This document shows positions 1 through 7,260 of a DNA stretch of 32,500 nucleotides, piece after piece (the stretch's first letter is position 1; each line of letters begins with the position of its first letter). Origin of the DNA: Planctomycetota bacterium (lineage in GTDB: Bacteria > Planctomycetota > Phycisphaerae > Tepidisphaerales > Tepidisphaeraceae). The notes beneath the pieces are model-generated. The model ran no database searches, was not told where the DNA came from, and saw only the letters and a program-made list of their open reading frames with translations. The DNA lies in the NCBI GenBank assembly GCA_026693085.1, contig JAPLNB010000178.1, positions 1 through 32,500 on the forward strand, written 5' to 3'. Position numbers and translations under genes: made by a program.

Positions 1-233
1 TCCACCAGCGTGTTGTCATTATTGGCCATGAACTCGCTGATGTACGGGTCCGTCGCCAGCATCAGCCGCGATTCCATCGGCTCAATCAACCGCCCCCCGC
101 CCCTCGCGCAGATCCCCGCCGCCAATGCATCCCGAACAGCCGATCCTGCCGCCAAACCCCACCCGGGCTTACCGTGGGAACAAACGCTCCGCGCAAACGT
201 CCCCTTAGACCGTTTCCAAAGCCCTCGAAACAT
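1..233 (-). CDS. Exported LEPRLLLA-type protein, N-terminus only (lamin-tail-like)
   Basis: This is a partial gene that runs off the left edge; 77 codons are visible. After a basic N-terminus (MFRGLWKRSKGTF) comes 'RLIEPMESRLMLA', then 'DPYISEFMANNDNTLV'. The first string matches the LEPRLLLA-type N-terminal signature of large exported planctomycete proteins. The second looks like the beginning of a lamin-tail domain, which often follows that signature. The start at 233 is chosen because GGAGGAGGG lies at 237-245, 3 bases before the ATG; an in-frame ATG at 260 has no such site. A -10-like box at 259-264 would give a leader of about 20 bases. The gene follows the sigma-factor fusion on the same strand, 256 bases downstream. 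The product is probably a cell-surface protein; its function is unknown because the rest lies outside the window. Confidence 0.7.
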   Translation of the reverse strand, partial: MFRGLWKRSKGTFARSVCSHGKPGWGLAAGSAVRDALAAGICARGGGRLIEPMESRLMLATDPYISEFMANNDNTLV

Positions 234-258
234 GTGCCCTCCTCCGCAGGCCGGACCC

Positions 259-264
259 ATTATA
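259..264 (-). promoter_or_regulatory. Candidate -10 box of the LEPRLLLA-type gene
   Basis: The minus strand reads TATAAT here, 25 bases upstream of the ATG at 233 and about 14 bases upstream of its strong GGAGGAGGG ribosome-binding site. This geometry fits a short leader. No good -35 hexamer was seen (CGAACT at the expected distance), so the call rests on the -10 and its spacing. Confidence 0.35.
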
Positions 265-455
265 AATATCCATCTCTTGCTAGTTCGGTCGCGGAATGTA
301 TAACCTTCGCCTGTGTGGATCAGACCCGCAGCTCGACAAGCCCCGTCGGGGCTATCTGCATTCACCAGTATACATCCAAACCAAGCTGGGTCAATATTTT
401 GCAGGACTCCAAGCCACCCCCCATCCAGCCCGGTTTAATCCCCAATCCCCACCTC

Positions 456-480
456 CGCCAGATACGCCAGATACGCCAGA
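456..480. repeat. 9-bp tandem repeat after the sigma-fusion stop codon
   Basis: CGCCAGATA is present twice in direct succession, followed by a third partial unit CGCCAGA. It lies just downstream of the stop codon (490-492) of the minus-strand sigma fusion. It is probably a slippage repeat with no evident function. Confidence 0.5.
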
Positions 481-489
481 AACCCAGGC

Positions 490-3186
490 TCAGTCTCGCC
501 GCCGCCGCCTCCCCAAGAACATCGCCGCCGCCGCAAGCACCAGCAGCCCCCCAGGCTCAGGCGTTGACACCGCAAAATACGACAAGTTGCTCGTCCGCCC
601 CGAAATCAGCTTCTGTACGCGGTCCAGATTGAACGAATCCGACACAACCTCCCAATGCCCACCTTCATACCGCCACAGCTTCAGCTTCGACTCGTCCAGC
701 CCCAGCTTCGCCACCATCGTCGTGTCATACCGAACCGTCAGCCCAACCTGGTCATACGCCACACCCGTCCCGCCAAATTCCCACACCCCCACAAAATGAT
801 GCCCCGTCGGCAGGGTCGGCACATCCGGCCGATCAACGGACAGCAACGCAACATCCACCAACCCCGGCTTCACCACGTTCCCGAAACCGATCTGCACGCT
901 GTTGATCAAATCCAGATACGGATCGCCCGCCGTATCACCCCACGTATACCTCCCGGGACCGCTGGCAACACTGATCGGCGGCAACGTCAGTTTACCGCCA
1001 TCTTGTGCAAACCACCCATTCACCCCGACCCCAATCGGACTCGACATCGTGTGCACGATCTGATTCACCTGCGATAGGTCCAGCGTCTGCGAACTGCCCA
1101 AACCATCCGCAATCACCTGCCCGCTCTGATCGAAAATGTTCGTGTTCTCCACCACGCCCCACCCACGCAATATCGTCGGCGGACCAATCCGAACCCCCCT
1201 CAGCGGAATCCCCCGTATTCCCACCAGCTCCCGATCCACCGTCACCGGCTGCGCGCCGGCGAGACCCGTCCCCGACGACTGCCCAGCGTTATACGTGAAA
1301 AATGCGTCTGTGCCGCTATTGGTCTTGGGGAAAATGTACAAGCTATTCGTCACGGTTGCCGCATCCAGATACCCTAGAGCAGCACCCGTATCCGCCGCGG
1401 AGAAATGGGACTCCGTCCCACTTGTGATAGCGACGTCAACGTTCGCCTGCCCCGCATTCGACGTCGTCCCCGAGTTGTCCCCCTCCGGCACCACGACCCT
1501 CGCACTCGACGGGAACAACACCACATCCCGCCACCGATCCCGGCTGGCCACCGCACCAATTGCATCAACCCCGCCAGATGCCGGCGGATTCTTCACCCCC
1601 GGCGGCAGTTCCGCCGGCCCAATCTGCTGCACATACGCGCCACCGCCCGATGAACGCTCCGGCACAATGCCCCCCGTCGCCGGCTTCACCGGCTCCGGCC
1701 CAGGCCCCACCGGCCGATTCGTCGCCTCCACCGTCGCCGGCGACAACGGCCGATACTCCACAACCTTCCCCGTGTTCGTGTTCGTATTCGTGTTTGGCAC
1801 CGGCGACCCCGCCCCAGGCAACACCCCCGCAACCGCGCTCCGAAACCCACTCGACCCAATCGCCGCCGGAACACGCACCGGCCCACCCGCAGGCTGCGCT
1901 GCCGATATATCCGCCAAGCCCAGCTTCATCCCATTCCCGATCACCATCTCCCGATCACTGTCCACCAACCCTCGACCCCCAACCGTCACCACTTCTTGCC
2001 CCCCGCCGCTCCGACCCGGGAACAGATACGGCGTCACCCCGCCATTCAAATCACTCAACAGCGGCCCGCTCCATTCCGGCCAGTTCAGACTGCCGTAAAC
2101 CCACTCAACCTTCCCACCGTGAATATTGAACCCGGAACCTCCACCCTCCAACACGCCCCCAGCCTTAACCTCTGTCGCTGCCAAACCCGACCTCGCCGCA
2201 TCCGTTTTCCCCGCCGGCGTCGCATTGCTATACGATGGCCGCAGCAACGGCTGCAACAACGGCCACAGCCGGCTCCCAAAATCCATCGGCGACGTCCATC
2301 GCAATTCCGCAGGCCCCGCCCTCGCCACCACCTCCGCACCCGCCGCCACCAACGTCCCCGCCAACAGCAATCCCACCCCAACCGCCTTGAGTTTCGCATA
2401 CAACGCCATCTGGATCGCCCGCCGAACCATCCCCACCACGTTCGCCGAGATCAACCCCACCCCCAACTCCCGACCCGCCGCCAGCCGCGTCGCCGCCTCG
2501 CTCGTCGACGCCACCAGCGTATCCGTCACCGCCATGCACACGCTGTACGCCATCGCCCCCGCCAACGCCCCGTCCCGCAACGTCACCCCACGCTCCGCCA
2601 GCCGCGTCCTCAGCTTCGCTCGACCCCGGTGCAGCCTCGCTCCCAACGTCCCGGACTTGCACTGCAATTCCGCCGCCATCGCCTCCCGGCTCAACCCTCC
2701 AAAATAATGCAAAATCAGCGGCAATCGATACTTCGCCGGAAGATTGTTCAACTCCTCGCTCAGCACCGACTTCAGCTCTTCCCGCTGCAGCGGCACCGTG
2801 CCATCGTCCCCATTGTGATTGTGATTGCGGTCGGCCATCATCCCGTGCCGCTCCTCACGCTTCTGCCGACGCTTCCTCGACTTACGCAAATCCAACGACA
2901 GCCTCTTCGCCACCTGTTGCAGCCACGGCCCAAGGCTCCGGATCTCCTTCGCCGTCTTCGCCTGCACCGCCAGCGTCAAGAACACCGCCTGCGTCGCATC
3001 TTCCGCATCATGAGCATTCTTCGTGACTTGCATGCAGACGTGATACACCATCCCCGCATATCGGCGTACAATCTCCTCGAACGGCTCCTGCCGCCCGGTG
3101 ATCCGGAACTCGAGCAGTAGTTCCTGTGCGCCTTTCGGCGTACAAACTTGAGTGCTCTCCAAGCAAGCCTCCACAGACTGTATCAT
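490..3186 (-). CDS. ECF sigma factor fused to a membrane-anchored PEP-CTERM ectodomain
   Basis: This is one uninterrupted 898-residue frame. Residues about 35-105 are sigma-70 region 2 (FEEIVRRYAGMVYHV, DAEDATQAVFLTL, WLQQVAKRLSLDLRK). Residues about 136-195 are region 4 (LPAKYRLPLILHYFGGLS, then GTLGARLHRGRAKLRTRLAE). A helical linker leads to one transmembrane helix at about 267-288. The rest is a Gly/Pro/Ser-rich, probably extracytoplasmic domain with an NTNTNTNT run near residue 464. The last 25 residues have PEP-CTERM form: 'TPEP', a hydrophobic helix and an RRRRRD tail. ECF factors with TM-linked C-terminal domains are known in planctomycetes; I know of no PEP-CTERM ending on one. The protein would be tethered at both ends of its ectodomain. 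Met260 (MALYAKLK...) begins a signal-peptide-like stretch, so internal initiation giving a separate exported protein is possible. The promoter targets are unknown. The ribosome-binding site upstream of the ATG is weak (GTAGGT). Confidence 0.88.
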   Translation of the reverse strand: MIQSVEACLESTQVCTPKGAQELLLEFRITGRQEPFEEIVRRYAGMVYHVCMQVTKNAHDAEDATQAVFLTLAVQAKTAKEIRSLGPWLQQVAKRLSLDLRKSRKRRQKREERHGMMADRNHNHNGDDGTVPLQREELKSVLSEELNNLPAKYRLPLILHYFGGLSREAMAAELQCKSGTLGARLHRGRAKLRTRLAERGVTLRDGALAGAMAYSVCMAVTDTLVASTSEAATRLAAGRELGVGLISANVVGMVRRAIQMALYAKLKAVGVGLLLAGTLVAAGAEVVARAGPAELRWTSPMDFGSRLWPLLQPLLRPSYSNATPAGKTDAARSGLAATEVKAGGVLEGGGSGFNIHGGKVEWVYGSLNWPEWSGPLLSDLNGGVTPYLFPGRSGGGQEVVTVGGRGLVDSDREMVIGNGMKLGLADISAAQPAGGPVRVPAAIGSSGFRSAVAGVLPGAGSPVPNTNTNTNTGKVVEYRPLSPATVEATNRPVGPGPEPVKPATGGIVPERSSGGGAYVQQIGPAELPPGVKNPPASGGVDAIGAVASRDRWRDVVLFPSSARVVVPEGDNSGTTSNAGQANVDVAITSGTESHFSAADTGAALGYLDAATVTNSLYIFPKTNSGTDAFFTYNAGQSSGTGLAGAQPVTVDRELVGIRGIPLRGVRIGPPTILRGWGVVENTNIFDQSGQVIADGLGSSQTLDLSQVNQIVHTMSSPIGVGVNGWFAQDGGKLTLPPISVASGPGRYTWGDTAGDPYLDLINSVQIGFGNVVKPGLVDVALLSVDRPDVPTLPTGHHFVGVWEFGGTGVAYDQVGLTVRYDTTMVAKLGLDESKLKLWRYEGGHWEVVSDSFNLDRVQKLISGRTSNLSYFAVSTPEPGGLLVLAAAAMFLGRRRRRD
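1772..1795. repeat. Hexanucleotide repeat coding for an Asn-Thr run
   Basis: Four near-identical 6-base units (GTGTTC, GTGTTC, GTATTC, GTGTTT on the plus strand) encode the NTNTNTNT stretch of the sigma/PEP-CTERM fusion on the minus strand. They sit in the ectodomain. Units of six keep the frame, so copy-number change would alter linker length without breaking the gene. Confidence 0.6.
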
Positions 3187-3269
3187 TACCTACAAGACGC
3201 CGCCCGCCGCCAAATCGTTGCACCTTTCCGCCAAATTCCTCCCAACCCTCACCAATCCCCCGCCCAAGC

Positions 3270-3310
3270 GACACCCTCACCAACCCACCGCCCAAGCGCA
3301 CTCAAGTATA
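3270..3310. repeat. Direct repeat, copy 1 (about 40 bases)
   Basis: This copy begins GACACCCTCACCAACCC and ends GCGCACTCAAGTATA. It matches 3683-3722 closely, with a few substitutions. The two copies bracket roughly 370 bases that hold the CTTCGGTAGGTCGG motifs. They could be the edges of a degenerate mobile or intergenic repeat element. Confidence 0.5.
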
Positions 3311-3391
3311 CCCCCATTTCCCCCCTCAGCCACTAAATCCGACCCTCCCATATCTTCGGGGGTGTACCCAAAGTTCCGGCCTGACCCGGAG

Positions 3392-3434
3392 CAGGTGTCA
3401 GTTCCAGGTGAATAACAACCTGTTGGCACACCTG
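3392..3434. repeat. Nested inverted repeat
   Basis: The outer arms CAGGTGT (3392-3398) and ACACCTG (3428-3434) enclose inner arms CAGGT (3405-3409) and ACCTG (3418-3422). It can fold as a stem with an internal loop. No T-run follows on either strand, so it is not an obvious terminator. Confidence 0.4.
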
Positions 3435-3682
3435 AACATCGCACCGGCCCGGAAAACTGGGCACACCCATCTTCGGTAGGTCGGCCCCTCTTGCCCGCTT
3501 CCCATATCTTCGGTAGGTCGGGCACTCTCGCCCGACCCGAGTCTGCGAGCGGGGGATGTACCCATCCCCCCGAGCGGACTCGTTCTCTCCCCCCAACCAA
3601 AACCCAAAAAACCCCTCACCCCTCTTCCCCCCCCATCTCCCTACAACCGACACTCCCGCACAAATAATTCAGCGCCCCCACC

Positions 3683-3722
3683 GACACCCTCACCAACCCT
3701 CCCCCCAATCGCACTCAAGATA
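3683..3722. repeat. Direct repeat, copy 2 (about 40 bases)
   Basis: This is the second copy of the repeat at 3270-3310, with the same start and the shared GCACTCAAG near its end. It lies about 260 bases upstream of the Mrr-like nuclease gene. Confidence 0.5.
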
Positions 3723-3980
3723 CGTTCGGCAATGGAACACTGAGACGCCCCTTGCTGAGATCGTGGACAGCGGGGCCGTTTCTCTTGTTGGATCGAGTGG
3801 GGTATAGTGTTGAGTTAGAGGTAAAGGACGCACCGGGGACGCGGGCAATGGTCACGTCAATAGCGCATGCTCCTGCTTTTGAAGCGGCCGCCCGGCCGGC
3901 GCCGCAGGCGCCGTTTACGCTCCACCGTTTCTGTCGGCGTTGGTCGCTGAGTTTGGTTGTTGGGCGAAGCAGAGGTCGCC

Positions 3981-4919
3981 ATGGCGAAGGCCGGGGATGA
4001 CTACCAAGACGTCGTTGGTGCCGTGGCCCGAGCCCTCGACCCCTGCGCTTCGGTGAAGGTCGGTCAGTGGATCGAAGGCCCTGACGGTCGGCGGGATCTC
4101 GATGTGGAAGTCCGGGGAACCATCGATGGTGCATCTTGTTTCGTCCTTATCGAGTGCAAGGACTGGGCGGACCCGGTGGGAATCGCAGTAGTGGATGCTC
4201 TGGATTCCAAGCGCAAGGATTTGAATGCTGACCGAGGCGTCATCTACAGCAACTCAGGGTTCACAGCTCCCGCACTACGCAAGGCCCGCCGCGTCGGTAT
4301 CGAGACTGCCTCTGCGCTCAAGGCAGGCGATAAACGAATAAAGATCGTGCTCGAAAGGCTGCTAATCGCGAAACGGCTTTCAGTGGACTCGCTGCGTGCC
4401 ACGCTGTACCCGCGACCAGACCAGGACCCGGAGGTAGAGCATGGCTGGCGAGTCGATCAACTGCTGTGCGACGGCTTGCCGGTAAAGAACTGGATAAGCG
4501 AGCTTTCTCTTCAGCTAATCCAAGGGCATGAGGGCGCCAGGCAGATCACGTTCCGCTGCGTCTTCAAGCCTCACCCCGGCTGGTCGCTCAACGGCCGAGC
4601 GATCTCCGTTGCTGGCCTCGAAATGGTATTCAAGTGCAGCAAGAAGTGGATGGCACAAACGGTAAGAGTGCACGTTACCTTGGGTCTTTATGACTACCTT
4701 CGCCAGAAGGTGGTGGTCCCCGCCAAGCAGGGATATATGATGGGGTGGATCGACCAAGAAGCCTGGAAAGAGGTTGACAGTGGGTGGGAGGAGAAGGAAC
4801 TTGAGCCGAACTCATTCGAACTCTTCCTTACGATGCTGCATCCCATCCCTCCTGTTGGAGATGGAGAAACGCCCGCAATTGCGGACCTGATCAGCGAGCA
4901 AGAAGTCCGAGTCGAGTAG
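3981..4919 (+). CDS. Mrr-like restriction endonuclease-fold protein
   Basis: The product has 312 residues. The N-terminal 120 residues resemble Mrr/PD-(D/E)xK nucleases: an Asp-rich strand (GRRDLDVEV, D39/D41), then 'FVLIECKDW' with E58-C-K60 as the ExK pair, then 'RGVIYSNSGFTAPALRKAR', which is typical of this fold. The remaining 190 residues are beta-rich and unrecognised. The ATG at 3981 is chosen because AGAGG lies 5 bases upstream; the frame also extends to a TTG at 3957 without a ribosome-binding site. Mrr-type enzymes cleave modified or foreign DNA and are cytoplasmic. No methyltransferase is adjacent. The Vsr remnant and palindrome downstream support reading this as a small acquired defence patch. 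Codon choice is less GC3-biased than in neighbouring genes, which would fit transfer. The cleavage target is unknown. Confidence 0.75.
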   Translation: MAKAGDDYQDVVGAVARALDPCASVKVGQWIEGPDGRRDLDVEVRGTIDGASCFVLIECKDWADPVGIAVVDALDSKRKDLNADRGVIYSNSGFTAPALRKARRVGIETASALKAGDKRIKIVLERLLIAKRLSVDSLRATLYPRPDQDPEVEHGWRVDQLLCDGLPVKNWISELSLQLIQGHEGARQITFRCVFKPHPGWSLNGRAISVAGLEMVFKCSKKWMAQTVRVHVTLGLYDYLRQKVVVPAKQGYMMGWIDQEAWKEVDSGWEEKELEPNSFELFLTMLHPIPPVGDGETPAIADLISEQEVRVE

Positions 4920-4941
4920 GAGCCAGGTAATCCCATGAAAG

Positions 4942-4979
4942 GCTGTCTCCCCGGACATTACAGTGTCCGGGGAGACAGC
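4942..4979. repeat. Perfect 16-bp palindrome with 6-base loop (REP-like)
   Basis: The left arm GCTGTCTCCCCGGACA (4942-4957) pairs perfectly with 4964-4979 around the loop TTACAG. It lies 22 bases after the nuclease stop codon. No T-tract follows on either strand, so a simple intrinsic terminator is unlikely. The form fits a REP-type mobile palindrome or an mRNA-end stabiliser. It sits about 18 bases before the point where Vsr similarity begins. Confidence 0.7.
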
Positions 4980-4984
4980 AGTTC

Positions 4985-5221
4985 ATGGGGTTACCTCACT
5001 TCTGGCACATGCATGCCTGCGGCCGCTGCCGCATCCCCTCCATTCGCCGCTCCTACTGGCTCGTCAAGTTGCAGCGCAACCGCCATCGTGACCAACTCAC
5101 CCGCCGCAAGCTCCGCGCCTTGGGCTACGACATCCTGACCATCTGGGAATGCCAAACACGCGACCCCGTCAAACTCACCCAACGCTTCGCCCGGTTCCTC
5201 AACTTTCCGCCAACTCCCTAA
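4985..5221 (+). pseudogene. C-terminal remnant of a Vsr-type mismatch endonuclease
   Basis: The 78 residues contain 'FWHMHACGRC' followed by 'RRSYWLVKLQRNRHRD' and 'LRALGYDILTIWECQ'. This is the order and spacing of the second half of very-short-patch-repair (Vsr) endonucleases, where FWH.H.C carries catalytic and zinc-binding residues. The first half, including the catalytic Asp strand, is missing. Upstream in-frame sequence is open only back to a stop at 4928 and reads through the palindrome without Vsr similarity. The gene therefore looks truncated at about 4995. Vsr enzymes nick T:G mismatches created by cytosine methylation; this fragment should be inactive. An independent small protein starting at the ATG at 4985 cannot be excluded. 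Confidence 0.7.
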
Positions 5222-5536
5222 TTTCCAACGAACCAATTTGCACCCCGAACGTAAATAGCAGTAACGTGGGCCCTGCCCACCCCCGTGGCCAGGGGGCCAA
5301 ACCCCCTACCAGGCTCTTTGAAAACCGAATAGCACCACTGGCGAACCATTTGGTCATTCGAGTTTCGAATTTGAGGGGAAGCGAAGGCGGTGTGGTGGAG
5401 CCTGTAGCGGCAGGTGACGGTGATGGTTTTGAAGGACCGTTCGGGGTCGAGCTGGGAATCGTCGCCGAAGAGCAGGAGAAAAAGAACCCACGGCAACGCC
5501 GTGGGCTTTGGGTCTCTGGGCAGGAAGAGCAGAAGT
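5222..5536. other. Intergenic region without a gene
   Basis: No credible coding frame was found; minus-strand frames here are Ser/Pro-rich shadows. It holds a G/C-rich inverted segment around 5267-5300 (GGGCCCTGCCC and CCAGGGGGCC), plain sequence after it, and the terminator hairpin of the isomerase gene near its right end. Confidence 0.5.
5476..5505 (-). terminator. Intrinsic terminator of the sugar-isomerase-like gene
   Basis: An 8-bp stem (CCCACGGC at 5487-5494, GCCGTGGG at 5498-5505) has a 3-base loop. On the minus strand it is followed directly by the T-rich run TTCTTTTTCTCC. It lies about 30 bases past the stop codon of the minus-strand gene ending at 5537. Confidence 0.75.
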
Positions 5537-7087
5537 TCACGCGAGGGCTTGCCAGGCGATGGGGATTTTCTTCAGGGCGTAGCCGGTTTCTTTCATGTAG
5601 TCGCCGTAGACCATTTCCCAGTGGAACCCGGGCATGTTCTGGGCGATCAACTGGTCGGGGATTTTGTAGGCGACTTCGATTTGGCAGCGGCAGATGGGCA
5701 GGAAGGGGGCTTCGACGATTTCGCCGAGGAAGCCGACGTAGCGGTTGGCGGCAAAGTCCGGGATGATGTTGGTAACTTTCGTGCCTTTTTTCATTTCGAC
5801 TTTGGGGCTGGCGCCGTAGTCGGATTCGAAGTGGGTGACGATGCGGGCGGGTTCGAGGTTTTTGCCGTCCATTTTGCGGGGGCCAGTGCAGTGGGCGAGG
5901 GTGATGACGCCATCGTGGGGATAAGTGGGGTCATTGAGGAAGTGGGGTTTGCCGGAGATGCCGCAGAGCAGGAGGCCGGAGGGGATGACGACGAAGTCGG
6001 ATTCGCAGAAGGCCAGGAAACCGGCGTCGTTGAGGAGGGAGAGGGTGAGGCAAGCCGTGGTTTTGGAGATGGGCATGATGGCGCCCATGCAGTCGTTGAT
6101 GGTCATGGCGGAGCAGTTGGCCTTTTGCATGAGTGAGCGGAAGACCTGTTCGAGGAGGAAGGCGTTGACGACGAATTGTTTATCGGTTTCGAGTTTGACG
6201 GAGGGGTCGGCGAGGTATTTGTTGGCGCGGTCGGTGGCGAGGGCGATGGCGGCGTTGTCGGCGAGGGCGGCGGCGAGGATGGGGGTGAGTTGCCGGTAGG
6301 AGACGGTTTCGATATCAAGTTTCCACTTGGCTTTGGCGAGTTCGGGGGCGTTGGGGGTGGCCCAGCCGCCGGGGCCGCCGATGGCGACCATTTTGGTGCC
6401 GAGGGCGTTCTTGAGGCCACCGAGGGAGCGGAGGCGCCAGAGGATTTCGGGTTGGCTGTCGACGACGACGTCGTTGTTGTCGGCTTTTTTGGTGGAGAGG
6501 ATGTCGGTGTGCTGGTGGAGATAGCGCGGGGAGATGATTTCGTACCAGAGGTAGACGGGGCCGGAGCGGTGGCGGAGGAAGAAGATGACGTTCTTGCCGG
6601 ATTTTTCGGCGGTTTCGAGGGTGGCTTGCGGGCCGCCGGCAGCGTAGAGGAGGATGGTGTCAGCGGAGGCGTAGTCGGGGGCCTTGGTCATTTGGTCGGG
6701 GCTTTTGGCGAGGGTGACGGGGAGAAAGGTGACGGGGAAATCGGCTTGTTGTTTGAGGGCGGCGAGTTCGGCGTTGATGCGGGCGACTTCTTCGTTGGCC
6801 TGGGCATCGGTTTCGATGCCACCCCAGGATCGCCAGGAGGTTTGGGGCTGTCGGGTGGGGGTTTCGTAGGCGAGGACGGGTTTGACAATGAGCGGTTTGC
6901 GATTGGGTGCGGGTTGGAGGGCGGCTTCGGCGGCGAAGGCGGAATTGTAAACGAGGTTGGACATCGCGAGGGCGGAGATGGCGATGCCGGTGCCGGTAAG
7001 GAAATCGCGGCGGGTGAGGGAACTGGCGGCGGATTGACAGCAGTGGGCGTGGCACTGGGACGCGTCGTGATTGTGAGTATTGGACAT
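5537..7087 (-). CDS. Tat-exported sugar-isomerase-like protein (L-fucose isomerase family)
   Basis: The product has 516 residues. A Tat signal peptide (LTRRDFLTGTG, R26-R27, then a hydrophobic stretch ending near AFA-AEA) marks export as a folded protein. The body resembles the COG2407 L-fucose-isomerase-like family, especially the C-terminal half: 'NDCMGAIMPISKTTACLT', then 'FCESDFVVIPSG' with E362, then 'ITLAHCTGP' with H399, then 'THFESDYGASPKVEM'. In this family an acidic and a His residue bind the divalent metal used for aldose-ketose conversion. The region before the Tat motif is rich in His and Cys (H5, H7, C12, H13, H15, C16, C17), which is unusual for a Tat n-region. AGGAGG lies 6 bases before the ATG. 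The gene diverges from the glycoside hydrolase at 7457, suggesting polysaccharide or sugar processing in the periplasm. Substrate and activity are unproven. Confidence 0.82.
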   Translation of the reverse strand: MSNTHNHDASQCHAHCCQSAASSLTRRDFLTGTGIAISALAMSNLVYNSAFAAEAALQPAPNRKPLIVKPVLAYETPTRQPQTSWRSWGGIETDAQANEEVARINAELAALKQQADFPVTFLPVTLAKSPDQMTKAPDYASADTILLYAAGGPQATLETAEKSGKNVIFFLRHRSGPVYLWYEIISPRYLHQHTDILSTKKADNNDVVVDSQPEILWRLRSLGGLKNALGTKMVAIGGPGGWATPNAPELAKAKWKLDIETVSYRQLTPILAAALADNAAIALATDRANKYLADPSVKLETDKQFVVNAFLLEQVFRSLMQKANCSAMTINDCMGAIMPISKTTACLTLSLLNDAGFLAFCESDFVVIPSGLLLCGISGKPHFLNDPTYPHDGVITLAHCTGPRKMDGKNLEPARIVTHFESDYGASPKVEMKKGTKVTNIIPDFAANRYVGFLGEIVEAPFLPICRCQIEVAYKIPDQLIAQNMPGFHWEMVYGDYMKETGYALKKIPIAWQALA

Positions 7088-7260
7088 GAAAATCCTCCTG
7101 AATTGCTTAAAAAAAAACCTTCGACACGCGGATTGCCGCTGAGGTGCAGCAGTTACGAAATGAGAGTAACCGTGTCGGGGGGCCGTGTCGAGCTTTAGGT
7201 TGATATTGAATATTTGCCTTTACCCGGGAGAAGGGCCAAGGCCGCGGACCTGGGGAGGGA

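Larger units (their letters stand above)
3187..3980. other. Non-coding block with dispersed repeats and inverted repeats
   Basis: No convincing gene lies in these 794 bases; the open frames are Pro/Arg/Ser-rich shadows. Visible structure includes an approximately 40-base direct repeat at 3270-3310 and 3683-3722 (starting GACACCCTCACCAACCC), with a shorter related unit at 3245-3270. Three copies of CCCAT(AT)CTTCGG occur at 3347, 3466 and 3501, two of them followed by TAGGTCGG. A nested inverted repeat (CAGGTGT/ACACCTG) spans 3392-3434, and hairpins occupy about 3517-3582. Bases 3803-3808 (TATAGT) could be a -10 for the downstream nuclease gene, but no well-spaced -35 was found. Confidence 0.6.

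Noticed and set aside
1996-3120. 374-codon plus-strand open frame rich in Arg, Gln and Pro
   Set aside because: Antisense to the sigma domains, low complexity, no recognisable features.
3347-3521. CRISPR-like recurrence of CCCAT(AT)CTTCGG
   Set aside because: Only three copies, with irregular spacing (about 119 and 35 bases) and unequal lengths, and no cas genes. Kept as a dispersed repeat instead.
4942-4979. Intrinsic terminator reading of the 16-bp palindrome
   Set aside because: No T-tract follows the stem on either strand; called a REP-like palindrome instead.
6176-7198. 340-codon Gly/Asp/Val-rich plus-strand frame
   Set aside because: Antisense shadow of the Tat isomerase-like gene.
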